The notes beneath the pieces are model-generated. The model saw only the letters and a program-made list of their open reading frames with translations. It was not told where the DNA came from and made no database searches. Shown in pieces: positions 36,644 to 45,110 of a DNA stretch of 64,000 bases (its first letter is position 1; each line of letters begins with the position of its first letter). A program made the position numbers and the translations under genes. The stretch is from Eubacterium xylanophilum ATCC 35991 (lineage in GTDB: Bacteria; Bacillota; Clostridia; Lachnospirales; Lachnospiraceae): assembly GCF_000518685.1 (NCBI RefSeq), contig NZ_JAEB01000013.1, positions 20,405 through 84,404 of the forward strand, written 5' to 3'.

Positions 36644-37360
36644 ATGAACGAAAAAGAGCTTTTGAGAAAGTATATAAACGAAAGCGATAATATCGTATTT
36701 TTTGGGGGCGCCGGAGTATCAACAGAAAGTAAAATTCCCGATTTCAGAAGTGTCGATGGCTTGTATAATCAAGAATACGACTTTCCGCCAGAGACAATTC
36801 TCAGCCATTCATTTTTCATCAGAAACACGGAAGAATTCTATAGATTCTACCGCAACAAGATGATTTTCGAAGACGCTGAACCCAATAATGCCCACAAAGC
36901 CCTTGCAAACCTGGAAAAAGCCGGCAAGTGCAAAGCAGTCATCACCCAGAACATCGACGGATTGCACCAAAAGGCAGGCAGCAAAGAAGTATTGGAATTA
37001 CACGGCTCCGTCCTTCGAAACTACTGTATGTCTTGTCACAAATTCTACCCCCTCGATGAAATCACTCACTCTGAGGGCATCCCAACTTGCTCCTGCGGAG
37101 GCACAATCAAACCTGACGTGGTTTTATACGAAGAAGGACTCGACTCATATGTCCTCGACAAGGCCGTTAACTATATCAGCAACGCCGACGTCCTGATCAT
37201 CGGCGGAACCAGCCTGGCAGTCTACCCTGCCGCCGGATTAATTGACTACTATCGCGGCGACAAACTCATTCTTATCAACCGCGACAAGACCAGCAGAAAT
37301 GCCCATGCAAATCTAATTATTACAGACCCAATCGGTGAAGTATTAAAAGAGTGGGCATAA
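36644..37360 (+). CDS. NAD-dependent protein deacylase, Sir2 family
   Basis: Sirtuin removing acyl groups from lysines with NAD. NAD-binding motifs are FGGAGVSTESKIPDFRS near residue 20 and TQNIDGLHQ near 102. The catalytic His is in LHGS (near 119). The zinc is held by CMSC (127, 130) and TCSCGG (about 147, 149). Length 238 is typical of bacterial CobB-like enzymes. CAGGAGG precedes the ATG. It is monocistronic and ends at a stem-loop. Its use of NAD fits with the nad operon elsewhere in the window but is not linked to it. Confidence 0.95.
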   Translation: MNEKELLRKYINESDNIVFFGGAGVSTESKIPDFRSVDGLYNQEYDFPPETILSHSFFIRNTEEFYRFYRNKMIFEDAEPNNAHKALANLEKAGKCKAVITQNIDGLHQKAGSKEVLELHGSVLRNYCMSCHKFYPLDEITHSEGIPTCSCGGTIKPDVVLYEEGLDSYVLDKAVNYISNADVLIIGGTSLAVYPAAGLIDYYRGDKLILINRDKTSRNAHANLIITDPIGEVLKEWA

Positions 37361-37376
37361 TAATACAAACAAAAAA

Positions 37377-37423
37377 CCGCTGATTTAGCAAATCTCCATA
37401 CTTGGATTTTTCTAAATTAGCGG
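37377..37423. terminator. Terminator between sir2 and the convergent nuclease-like gene
   Basis: Arms CCGCTGATTTAG and CTAAATTAGCGG (one mismatch) around a 23-base loop, with an A-run before and TTATTT after: a bidirectional terminator. Confidence 0.65.
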
Positions 37424-37432
37424 ATTATTTAT

Positions 37433-38296
37433 CTAATAAAAATAATGCTTAATTATATCTTCAATAGTCCTGGTCCCCAAAGGAAGCCCCGATGTTTCCT
37501 CCGTTATTATCAATTGTTCTCCCAGGAAAATACCATTTTTCTCATAGTCCCTTAATCTCTTTACAGCCTTTTCAGCATACATCGCATCATCCATAAGCCC
37601 CCTGTGCTCCCAATAATACACTCTTCTCCTCTTAACATCAAGAACAGTAAAATCAGGATAAATCGTTCCATAATTATCAAGCTTAACAGGCAATTCATAT
37701 TTGTACAACAGCCCATGTTTTTTTAGCAAATTGGCGATATTTAACTCCGACTTTGACCTCACTAGCTCTCCATTATCCGTATAGAAATCCGTGTCTATAG
37801 GGTACGAATTCGTGGATGTCTTTTTCGAAACCTCTTCTAACCAAAGTTCTTTATAATCTTCATCTGAAATATCTAGGGGGGTGATTAGTTTTTTTGCTTC
37901 ATCAGGTAAATTTGAATATGCACTTTGTATACTCTTGAGCGAATTAATATTATTCCTACTTACTTTTAAATATCTTATCAAACTCTCTAACTCCCTAACC
38001 ACCCTATTGTCATAGCGTTTTTGCAAAAGCTCTTTGATTATCAAATCATCTTTCTTAGACATATATTTCCAACTCGATCCTGAGTTCTCCTTGAAATAAT
38101 ATTGATATCCATTTTTGTGAGGATTAATCTTGATCTTACCTTTCGGTGCTCCCTCAACATCCTGCCGTTTGCCTTGTAGAATCTTGTCAAGCTTTGAAAT
38201 TATACTGTTATAATCCTCTATTGTCGCATCAATTCCAACGTTGTCTCTTTGAAGAATCTTCTGCAAAAACACTTCTCTTTTTTTCATATTATTCAA
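37433..38296 (-). CDS. PD-(D/E)XK-like nuclease domain protein, function unknown
   Basis: 287 residues. The N-terminal half is helical and basic and may bind nucleic acid. The C-terminal half has a restriction-endonuclease-like pattern: E in RSKSELNIA, D in TIYPDFTVLD, and E in YYWEHRG about 18 residues later. That order (E, PD, WEH.G) is seen in small PD-(D/E)XK proteins of Lachnospiraceae phage and defence islands. The start is TTG 38296, with GGAGG 6 bases upstream; an ATG three codons later has worse spacing. A strong promoter lies just upstream, and the hairpin array begins 117 bases before the start. No methylase partner is nearby, so this is not an ordinary R-M system. Confidence 0.7.
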   Translation of the reverse strand: MNNMKKREVFLQKILQRDNVGIDATIEDYNSIISKLDKILQGKRQDVEGAPKGKIKINPHKNGYQYYFKENSGSSWKYMSKKDDLIIKELLQKRYDNRVVRELESLIRYLKVSRNNINSLKSIQSAYSNLPDEAKKLITPLDISDEDYKELWLEEVSKKTSTNSYPIDTDFYTDNGELVRSKSELNIANLLKKHGLLYKYELPVKLDNYGTIYPDFTVLDVKRRRVYYWEHRGLMDDAMYAEKAVKRLRDYEKNGIFLGEQLIITEETSGLPLGTRTIEDIIKHYFY

Positions 38297-38339
38297 TTCC
38301 TACCTCCTATTATATCTTATATTTTAATACTGTGGTGGT

Positions 38340-38368
38340 ATTATATCATATAATACTGATGGCTGCAA
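38340..38368 (-). promoter_or_regulatory. Promoter of the nuclease-like gene
   Basis: Minus strand: TTGCAG (38368-38363), 17-base spacer, TATAAT (38345-38340). It lies between the array and the gene, so the gene does not need transcription through the array. Confidence 0.8.
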
Positions 38369-38412
38369 GTCTCACGAAATAATTTACTAAAATTTCTTGT
38401 TAAAATGTGGCT

Positions 38413-39539
38413 CGGGGGCATGCCTATTTTACGTTTCGCGTTTTGGCATGCCCCGTTAACCCCTCCGGGCCATCTTGACCGCCCTCGGGGGCATGCCTAT
38501 TTTACATTTCGCGTTTTGGCATGCCCCGTTAACCCCTCCAGGCCAGCTTGACCGTCCTCGGGGGCATGCCTATTTTACGTTTCGCGTTTTGGCATGCCCC
38601 GTCACCTCCTCCAGACCATCTTTTCCTCCCTCGGGGGCATGCCTATTTTACATTTCGCATTTTGGCATGCCCCGTCACCTCCTCCGGGCCAGCTTGACCG
38701 CCCAAGGGGGCATGCCTATTTTACGTTTCGCGTTTTGGCATGCCCCGTCACCTCCTCCAGACCATCTTTTCCTCCCTCGGGGGCATGCCTATTTTACATT
38801 TCGCATTTTGGCATGCCCCGTCACCTCCTCCGGGCCAGCTTGACCGCCCAAGGGGGCATGCCTATTTTACGTTTCGCGTTTTGGCATGCCCCGTTACCTC
38901 CTCCAGACCATCTTGACCTCCCTCGGGGGCATGCCTATTTTACGTTTCGCTTTTTGGCATGCCCCGTCAACCCCTCCAGACCATCTTGACTTCGGGGGCA
39001 TGCCAATTCCCACTTTTTCAATTTTGGCATGCCCCGTCAACCCCTCCGGGCCATCTCAACTGCTCTCGGGGGCATGCCTATTTTACGTTTCGCGTTTTGG
39101 CATGCCCCGTTACCTCCTCCAGACCATCTTGACCTCCCTCGGGGGCATGCCTATTTTACGTTTCGCTTTTTGGCATGCCCCGTCAACCCCTCCAGACCAT
39201 CTTGACTTCGGGGGCATGCCAATTCCCACTTTTTCAATTTTGGCATGCCCCGTCAACCCCTCCGGGCCATCTCAACTGCTCTCGGGGGCATGCCTATTTT
39301 ACGTTTCGCGTTTTGGCATGCCCCTGAACCCACTTGGGAACTAAGCAAGTCGCTCCGCGGGCATGCCAATTCTCACTTTCTTCATTTTGGCATGCCCCGT
39401 TACCCCCTCCGGGCCATCTTGACCGTCCTCGGGGGCATGCCTATTTTACGTTTCGCATTTTGGCATGCCCCGTCCCCCCCCTACAGGCCATCAGCTCCTA
39501 TACCCCGCACCACCAAGGGGCATGCCAAAGCATGCCCCC
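38413..39539. repeat. Tandem array of about 15 GC-rich hairpin units, 69-74 bp period
   Basis: Each unit has the perfect arms GGGGCATGCC and GGCATGCCCC around a 20-21-base loop, then a 28-31-base C/T-rich linker. GGGGG starts lie at 38414, 38487, 38560, 38633, 38706, 38779, 38852, 38925, 38994, 39068, 39141, 39210, 39284, about 39358 (one arm mismatch) and 39431. A last short hairpin sits at 39516-39539. Most loops read TATTTTACGTTTCGCGTTTT with one or two changes; units at 38994, 39210 and 39358 have a different A/T-rich loop (start AATTC). Blocks are duplicated: units 4-5 equal 6-7, and units 8-10 equal 11-13 (216 bp). The region is clearly more GC-rich than its surroundings. Linkers are related to each other, so it is not CRISPR. 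No gene is credible inside. Confidence 0.95.
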
Positions 39540-39742
39540 TAATCTGGATCACTATAGTCAATTTCATACATATTGTCTTCGAAAAAGTGGACTCTTGTCT
39601 CGTCCTCTCTCTCTAGCTTCTCCTCGAAGCCTTTCAGTGCCATGAAGGCACCAAAGATTTTGGCTCGTTCCTCTAGGGCCATCTTGGTATGGCCGTCGTC
39701 ACGTGGCCAGGAGGTCAGAAGAATATCATCGTACTTTCCCAT
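39539..39742 (-). CDS. YolD-like small protein
   Basis: A 67-residue acidic protein resembling the YolD family, which in Firmicutes is found next to Y-family polymerases of the UvrX/DinB type. The conserved core is DGHTKMALEERAKIFGAFMAL, given here as the segment at residues 16-36 with a Met-Ala-X-X-X-R-A-X-X-F pattern. It lies 17 bases after the polymerase gene. Its stop codon touches the last hairpin of the array, so a transcript from this operon would enter the array. Confidence 0.85.
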   Translation of the reverse strand: MGKYDDILLTSWPRDDGHTKMALEERAKIFGAFMALKGFEEKLEREDETRVHFFEDNMYEIDYSDPD

Positions 39743-39759
39743 TACTAGTTTCTCCTTTT

Positions 39760-41148
39760 CTATGCTTTGTGGCCACCTATCTGGCGGTTGCGTTCCATGG
39801 CAGTTGCGCCTTCCTGTAGGTTGGTGCCCTTTAGGATGGCATTTTTGCCGTATTTTTTCTTTATATCAAGCATTGCTTTTTGTAATTTCTTCTCTTTATC
39901 GAGTTTCACAGTGTCAGTAAACATGTCTATTTGCTCGTATCTTGTTTCTACTATATTGTTTGCATTTACAGTGATTCGGCGGATTAATAAGTCTTTATTT
40001 ACAATCCTATCAAATATGTTCATAAATGCATCGACTATCTTTTCCGTTGATGATGTGTCTGTGCCTAGATTTTCGGATCCATGCGCCGACTTTGGAACTG
40101 TTCGGCCGTAGTGATCCACAACTACTGGACCATCATAATTTCCGCTGTCTACATTGATGCGGTCATAGCCTATGAGGAGTGTTACGGAGCTTGTTGCGAG
40201 TCCTTTGTCCACCATGTCGAGGACGAGGAGTTCTGCCATTTCGCGAGTTACTATCTTGGCTTTTTCAGCTGTATAGGGTTCCATGAGGACTTGACCTGCG
40301 CCGTGGCACTTTGATTTGGGTTTATAATTCTTGATATGTTTCATCGTGCATGGTTCGTAGCCCCAGGCGTGATCCATTAGGATTTCTGCATCCACTCCAA
40401 ACTGTTTGTATAGCCAATCAGGATTATGAAGCGACATCAAGGCTAGGTCGCCCATGCATTTTATTCCATTTGCTTTGAGCCGTCTTGCTATGCCGGGGCC
40501 GATGCGCCAAAAGTCTGTTATGGGTTCGTGTTCCCACAGATTCTTGCGATAGCTGAGCTCATCTAATTCGGCAATGCGCACTCCATCCTCATCAGCGGGG
40601 ATATGTTTGGCAACGATATCCATGGCTACTTTGGCGAGATATATGTTTGTTCCTATTCCCGCAGTTGCAGTGATTCCTGTTCTCGTCTTGACTTCTTGTA
40701 TCATCTTTCTCGTTAGTTCTCTTGCGCTCATTTTGTAGAATTTTAGATAATCAGTCACATCAATAAAAACTTCGTCAACACTGTATACACAGATGTCCTC
40801 GAAGCTTATGTAATCCATATATATATTATAAATATCTGTTGAATATTTCATATAGAGAGCCATTCGTGGCTTGGCTATGATGAATTCTACCTTTTCCCCT
40901 GTGCGAGCCTCCACAGACTCCAACTTATGATTTACCTCAAAAAGCCTACTCCTTCCAGAAAGGCCATAGGCCTTTAAGGAAGGAGTAACTGCAAGACATA
41001 TAGTCTTATCTGTTCTTGAGTTATCGGCGACGACTAGATTAGTCGTCAGCGGATCGAGTCCTCTTTCCACGCATTCTACGGATGCGTAAAAAGACTTCAA
41101 ATCAATCGCAACATAAATCCTATTCTGATCTATACGATTATTATCCAT
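39760..41148 (-). CDS. Y-family DNA polymerase (UvrX/DinB-like)
   Basis: A 462-residue translesion polymerase. The N-terminal catalytic motif is YVAIDLKSFYASVE (residues 12-25) and the second acidic motif is SVDEVFIDV (near 124). The DLKSFYAS variant is typical of the Firmicute UvrX/ImpB group rather than DinB proper. A helix-hairpin-helix follows (RIGPGIARRLKANGI), then a little-finger domain. The start overlaps the purC stop (TAATG), so an error-prone polymerase is translated from a purine-synthesis transcript. yolD follows. Confidence 0.93.
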   Translation of the reverse strand: MDNNRIDQNRIYVAIDLKSFYASVECVERGLDPLTTNLVVADNSRTDKTICLAVTPSLKAYGLSGRSRLFEVNHKLESVEARTGEKVEFIIAKPRMALYMKYSTDIYNIYMDYISFEDICVYSVDEVFIDVTDYLKFYKMSARELTRKMIQEVKTRTGITATAGIGTNIYLAKVAMDIVAKHIPADEDGVRIAELDELSYRKNLWEHEPITDFWRIGPGIARRLKANGIKCMGDLALMSLHNPDWLYKQFGVDAEILMDHAWGYEPCTMKHIKNYKPKSKCHGAGQVLMEPYTAEKAKIVTREMAELLVLDMVDKGLATSSVTLLIGYDRINVDSGNYDGPVVVDHYGRTVPKSAHGSENLGTDTSSTEKIVDAFMNIFDRIVNKDLLIRRITVNANNIVETRYEQIDMFTDTVKLDKEKKLQKAMLDIKKKYGKNAILKGTNLQEGATAMERNRQIGGHKA

Positions 41149-42014
41149 TAGGCTAACTTTTCTCCTACAATCATCTCATAACCTTCGAGATACTTGTCAA
41201 TTGTTTTCTGTGCAATTTCTTCTGGAAGTTCCCAGTCATGCTGACCTTTGTTGGCTGTGAGCCAATCTCTTGCGAACTGCTTATCGAAAGATGGCTGGCC
41301 GTGTCCCGGCTCGTAGCCCTCTACTGGCCAAAAACGTGAGCTGTCAGGTGTAAGCATCTCGTCTCCGATTACGATTTCACCATTTTCATTTAAACCAAAT
41401 TCAAACTTTGTGTCCGCGATAATGATGCCTTTTTTCTCAGCATAAGCGGAACATTTTTTATATAATTCGAGAGTGTAATCACGGAGTTTCTCGGCGTATT
41501 CCTGACCTTTTCCAGGGAATTCTTTCTCTAATACTTCAACGCTTCTCTCAAAAGAAATATTCTCATCGTGATCACCTATCTCAGCTTTTGTTGATGGAGT
41601 GTAGATTGGCTCAGGCAACTTATCTGATTCCTTGAGTCCCTCTGGAAGCTTGATTCCGCAAACTGTTCCATCTTTCTGGTAACTTGCCCAACCACTTCCT
41701 GTGATATATCCGCGTACGATACACTCTATTGGAAGCATCTTGAGCTTCTTGCACATCATGCTATTGCCATCGAACTGTGGCTGTCTGAAAAACTCAGGCA
41801 TTTCATTAACATCTGTTGAAACCATATGATTGGGAACGATATCCTCTGTCATGTCAAACCAAAACTTTGACATCTGTGTAAGAACTGTTCCTTTCTTCTT
41901 GATAATGTTCTTGAGAATTACGTCATAGCAGCTGATACGATCTGTAGCCACCATCACAAGGCACTCGCCTGCATCGTAGATTTCTCTGACTTTTCCTTCT
42001 TTAATTGGTTTCAT
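41148..42014 (-). CDS. purC: Phosphoribosylaminoimidazole-succinocarboxamide synthase
   Basis: SAICAR synthetase, joining aspartate to CAIR in purine synthesis. Length 288. Family motifs include GKVREIYDAG, VATDRISCYDV, RGYITGSGW, ADTKFEFG and DEMLTPDSSRFW. The ATG at 42014 has GGAGG 8 bases upstream; a TTG one codon earlier opens the frame. It stands alone, away from other pur genes, with its own promoter. No purine riboswitch is seen upstream. Confidence 0.96.
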   Translation of the reverse strand: MKPIKEGKVREIYDAGECLVMVATDRISCYDVILKNIIKKKGTVLTQMSKFWFDMTEDIVPNHMVSTDVNEMPEFFRQPQFDGNSMMCKKLKMLPIECIVRGYITGSGWASYQKDGTVCGIKLPEGLKESDKLPEPIYTPSTKAEIGDHDENISFERSVEVLEKEFPGKGQEYAEKLRDYTLELYKKCSAYAEKKGIIIADTKFEFGLNENGEIVIGDEMLTPDSSRFWPVEGYEPGHGQPSFDKQFARDWLTANKGQHDWELPEEIAQKTIDKYLEGYEMIVGEKLA

Positions 42015-42056
42015 CAATCTTTCCTCCTTAAAAACTTTAAAATAAGATATGTAGTT

Positions 42057-42085
42057 ATAGTATCATAATGCAAATTCATTTGCAA
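42057..42085 (-). promoter_or_regulatory. purC promoter
   Basis: Minus strand: TTGCAA (42085-42080), 17-base spacer, TACTAT (42062-42057). The -35 box lies just before the end of the upstream transporter gene. Confidence 0.65.
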
Positions 42086-42089
42086 GAGC

Positions 42090-43010
42090 TTATTTGGTCG
42101 CGGGTGTATTTTTGAGGTTGACTATCAGCACTCCTACGCATACTAGGGCCAGTGAGACAAATATTCTCCAGTCAATCTCTCCCGACTCCTCCAGAAAAAC
42201 AAAAGATAAGAGTGCGCCAAAGAGCGGATTCATAAATTTACATGTGGACACTTTCGAAACATCATTGTACTTCAATAACAAGCCCCAAATCGTATATGCC
42301 GCGGCAGAGATAAATCCCATATAAGCGAGAAGAACACCGCTAGAAAGCCCCGAAAAACTCAGTCTGCCACCGAAGACCCAACCCACTATAGCCATAATTA
42401 TTCCGCCGAAGAAAAACTGGTAACCACTTAGCATTACCACGCTTGCGTCGGCGGAATATTTTTTAATAAAGCCGGAGGCAAAGGCGGAGGACAGGGCTGC
42501 TACCAGCAGGAAACCTTCGCCATTTAGGGAAAAGTCGGGATTTAGTCCGTCGGTATTTACAATTATTATCCCCAGAAAACCGATAGCAGTACCCACTATC
42601 TTTTTGGCGTTAAGTTTTTCCTGCTTGAAGCCCAGGCCACAGACAAATAAAGTTAAAAATGTTCCGGCACCGGTTATGATTGCAGACTTGACGCCTGTCG
42701 TATTTACTAATCCGGAATAGAAAAAGAAATACTGAATTATGGTTTGATAAGCACTGAGAGTGATAATCATGCGCGGATGGCTCGGAGCCACAAATCGCTT
42801 TTCTCGAATGCTCTCTATGACAATAACCATAAAGCCAGCTATCGCAAAGCGACAGCCGGCAAATAATACTCTGGAATATATGTCGTTACTATTTATTTCA
42901 AATAACCTATATCCTATCTTGATACAGGGAAATGCAGATCCCCACAACACACAGCAAAACATCGCAAGGAGTATCATCACGGGTGTTCGGGATAAATATT
43001 TACTGTTCAT
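42090..43010 (-). CDS. DMT-superfamily (EamA) transporter
   Basis: 306 residues with ten membrane helices in two repeated EamA halves. Landmarks are CCVLWGSAFPCIKIGY in the first helix and AAYTIWGLLLKYNDVS plus FMNPLFGALLSFVFL in the second half. Likely a metabolite exporter; the substrate is not inferable. AGAAAGGAAAA precedes the ATG. It lies 14 bases after the LRR gene. Confidence 0.92.
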   Translation of the reverse strand: MNSKYLSRTPVMILLAMFCCVLWGSAFPCIKIGYRLFEINSNDIYSRVLFAGCRFAIAGFMVIVIESIREKRFVAPSHPRMIITLSAYQTIIQYFFFYSGLVNTTGVKSAIITGAGTFLTLFVCGLGFKQEKLNAKKIVGTAIGFLGIIIVNTDGLNPDFSLNGEGFLLVAALSSAFASGFIKKYSADASVVMLSGYQFFFGGIIMAIVGWVFGGRLSFSGLSSGVLLAYMGFISAAAYTIWGLLLKYNDVSKVSTCKFMNPLFGALLSFVFLEESGEIDWRIFVSLALVCVGVLIVNLKNTPATK

Positions 43011-43024
43011 ATTTTCCTTTCTAT

Positions 43025-44989
43025 TTACAGTGTAATTAATGTAGCCTCGGCATTTCTTGCCATAGCCTTAAATGTATAGTTATTCTTACCTACAATCACA
43101 GCAAGGTGTGTACAACTTGTAATTGCTGAAGATCCATTTTTAAGCTTTGTGCCTGTTGAGAAAACCACAGATTTGAGGTTTGGACAACTTGATATACAAG
43201 CATATGGAAGCTTCTTGATTTTATTTCCAAAGGAAATCTTTCTAAGGGAGCTAACTCCGTGAATAGCGCGTCCTCCAAATGCTGTAACTGAATTTGGAAC
43301 CTCATATACCGCCATCTTCTTCTTGGATGGGAAGCGAATAAGCTTTGTCATCGCCCCATTGTAGAGCAGACCATTTTCAACTTTAAACTTTGAGCTTCCT
43401 CCCTGGAATTCTCTGATTTTGTTGCATCCTCTGAGAGCAGAAATATCAAACTTATTGAGGGAAGAAGGTATGTGGAACACACGCAAATCAGTATTGGCAA
43501 ATGCTCCTTTTCCAATCTTATTAATTCCATCTGACAAATTAGCAGTCTTGAGGGATTCGCAATCTGAAAAAGCATATGCGCTAATCTTCTTGACGCCACT
43601 TCCCACGGTCACACGAGAAAGTTTTGGCATGTTATAAAATGAACAATATCCAATCTTTCCCGAATTAATTGTAACATTTTTGACATTTGCATTATTTGCA
43701 AAGGCATAATCTCTGATACTTGTTACGCTTGATGGCACTGTAAAGCTTGCGCTCTTCTTATTCAACGGATACTGAATAAGCTTTGTCTTATTCTTATTGT
43801 AGAGCACACCGGCCTGTGAACTGTAGTTGTTGTTACCGGCCGCAACATTAATTGCTCTCAGTTTCTCGCAATTGTTGAATGCCCCCGGGTTGATTCCCTT
43901 CACACTGGACGGAATCGAGATGGAATGCATCTTTGTACAATTTCCAAAGACTTTATTACCGATATATGAAACCTTTCCGGGCAAGGATACATGCTTGATA
44001 TTGGTACCTTTGAAAGCACTATTTCCGATATATTGCATGCGTTTGTTGAGTTTTAAACTTTTGAGGGTACTACCTGCAAAAGCAGAATCGCCAATTGCAT
44101 ATATCTTACTATTCATCTTGACAGTTTTAAGTCTCTTGCATCCTGCAAAAGCACTCGCCTTGATAATAGAAACATTCGAAGGCAATTTGAACTTCTTGAG
44201 TCCACTATTCTTAAATGTCTGCTCCGGTATATTGGTGAGTTTCTTAGGAAGTTTCACGTTCTCGAGAGATTTACATCCATAGAATATAGATTTCTTAAGT
44301 CTCGTTTTGGTCCCCTTAAATACAACCTTTTTAAGCCCTTCACAATCACTGAAAGCCCAGTCTCTAACTCGCACAACACTCGATGGAATAACTATTGATT
44401 TGAGAGATTTGGCATTTTCAAATGCAGAGCTGTCAATCTCACTGATTTTGTTACCCATACTTACTTTCTCAAGTTTATAGCAATTTCTAAATGCGTTATA
44501 ACCAATGAATGTGACATTCGCCGGTAAGGATATACTCTTCAATTTAAGACAATTTGAAAATATTCCGCTTTCTATTGTCTTAAGTTTATCACTCAACTTC
44601 ACCGACTTCAATCTTCCACATCCACTAAAAGCATATGTGTCTATCTTCTTTACAGAATTAGGAATGGTAATAGATGTCAGCTTGTCACTGTCACTAAAGG
44701 CGCTATAGCCTATTTTAGTAACAGTATTAGGAATTGTAATTGTAGAATACTTAGAATGATCTAGAGCATATGACTCTATTCCAACCACCTGATATCCATT
44801 CACTTCACGTGGAATATTTAAGGTATCGCCTTTCAGCTTCGAACCTGTAAGCACTGCTTTTCCATTTCTGATATCATAGGTAATATCATTTTCAGTATAG
44901 CTCTTCTCCGCATGTGCAACTCCCGGCAAAGCAATCAGCGCCGTTGCAACTAGCATAGTTGCAGCTGTAATTAGATTCTTTTTTTTCAT
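43025..44989 (-). CDS. Secreted BspA-type leucine-rich repeat protein
   Basis: 654 residues: signal peptide (1-27, cut after AHA), then LRR_5 repeats of about 22-23 residues throughout, with the pattern I.SYAF..C..L..I.IP..V..I. Typical units include SAFSDSDKLTSITIPNSV. There is no sortase motif, membrane anchor or SLH domain visible, so it is either released or held by its repeats. BspA-like proteins bind host or plant surface ligands. Two related islands (NKTKLIQYP and AMTKLIRFP) interrupt the repeats. Upstream lie two direct repeats that could be activator sites. Confidence 0.92.
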   Translation of the reverse strand: MKKKNLITAATMLVATALIALPGVAHAEKSYTENDITYDIRNGKAVLTGSKLKGDTLNIPREVNGYQVVGIESYALDHSKYSTITIPNTVTKIGYSAFSDSDKLTSITIPNSVKKIDTYAFSGCGRLKSVKLSDKLKTIESGIFSNCLKLKSISLPANVTFIGYNAFRNCYKLEKVSMGNKISEIDSSAFENAKSLKSIVIPSSVVRVRDWAFSDCEGLKKVVFKGTKTRLKKSIFYGCKSLENVKLPKKLTNIPEQTFKNSGLKKFKLPSNVSIIKASAFAGCKRLKTVKMNSKIYAIGDSAFAGSTLKSLKLNKRMQYIGNSAFKGTNIKHVSLPGKVSYIGNKVFGNCTKMHSISIPSSVKGINPGAFNNCEKLRAINVAAGNNNYSSQAGVLYNKNKTKLIQYPLNKKSASFTVPSSVTSIRDYAFANNANVKNVTINSGKIGYCSFYNMPKLSRVTVGSGVKKISAYAFSDCESLKTANLSDGINKIGKGAFANTDLRVFHIPSSLNKFDISALRGCNKIREFQGGSSKFKVENGLLYNGAMTKLIRFPSKKKMAVYEVPNSVTAFGGRAIHGVSSLRKISFGNKIKKLPYACISSCPNLKSVVFSTGTKLKNGSSAITSCTHLAVIVGKNNYTFKAMARNAEATLITL

Positions 44990-45041
44990 ATTATAATTCT
45001 CCTCTCGTTGAATTTGTTATTTTAATTCACATTCATTAAGA

Positions 45042-45110
45042 ATTATAGTGAACTTTCAAGTCATAAATATGTCATATACAGGCTTTTTTATGGCATAAAT
45101 ATGTCATATA
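45042..45110 (-). promoter_or_regulatory. -10 box and paired direct repeats upstream of the LRR gene
   Basis: TATAAT (minus strand, 45047-45042) has no good -35 box. A 17-base sequence CATAAATATGTCATATA occurs at 45062-45078 and again at 45094-45110, exactly 32 bp apart (three helical turns), centred near -34 and -66. This suggests activation by a DNA-binding protein. The distal copy overlaps the stop of the Nudix gene. Confidence 0.6.

Noticed and set aside
38413..39539. CRISPR array
   Set aside because: The linkers between repeats are versions of one another, not unique spacers, whole multi-unit blocks are duplicated, and no cas gene is in the window.
38475..39645. Long open frames over the hairpin array (peptides with GGMPILRFAFWHAP-like repeats)
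   Set aside because: The repeat period of 73 is not a multiple of three, so all forward frames open together as a by-product of a stop-free unit. There is no ribosome site, and the arms are conserved as palindromes rather than as codons.
39760..41148. Naming the polymerase dinB (Pol IV)
   Set aside because: The catalytic motif variant (DLKSFYAS) and YolD partner fit the UvrX group better, so no symbol was assigned.
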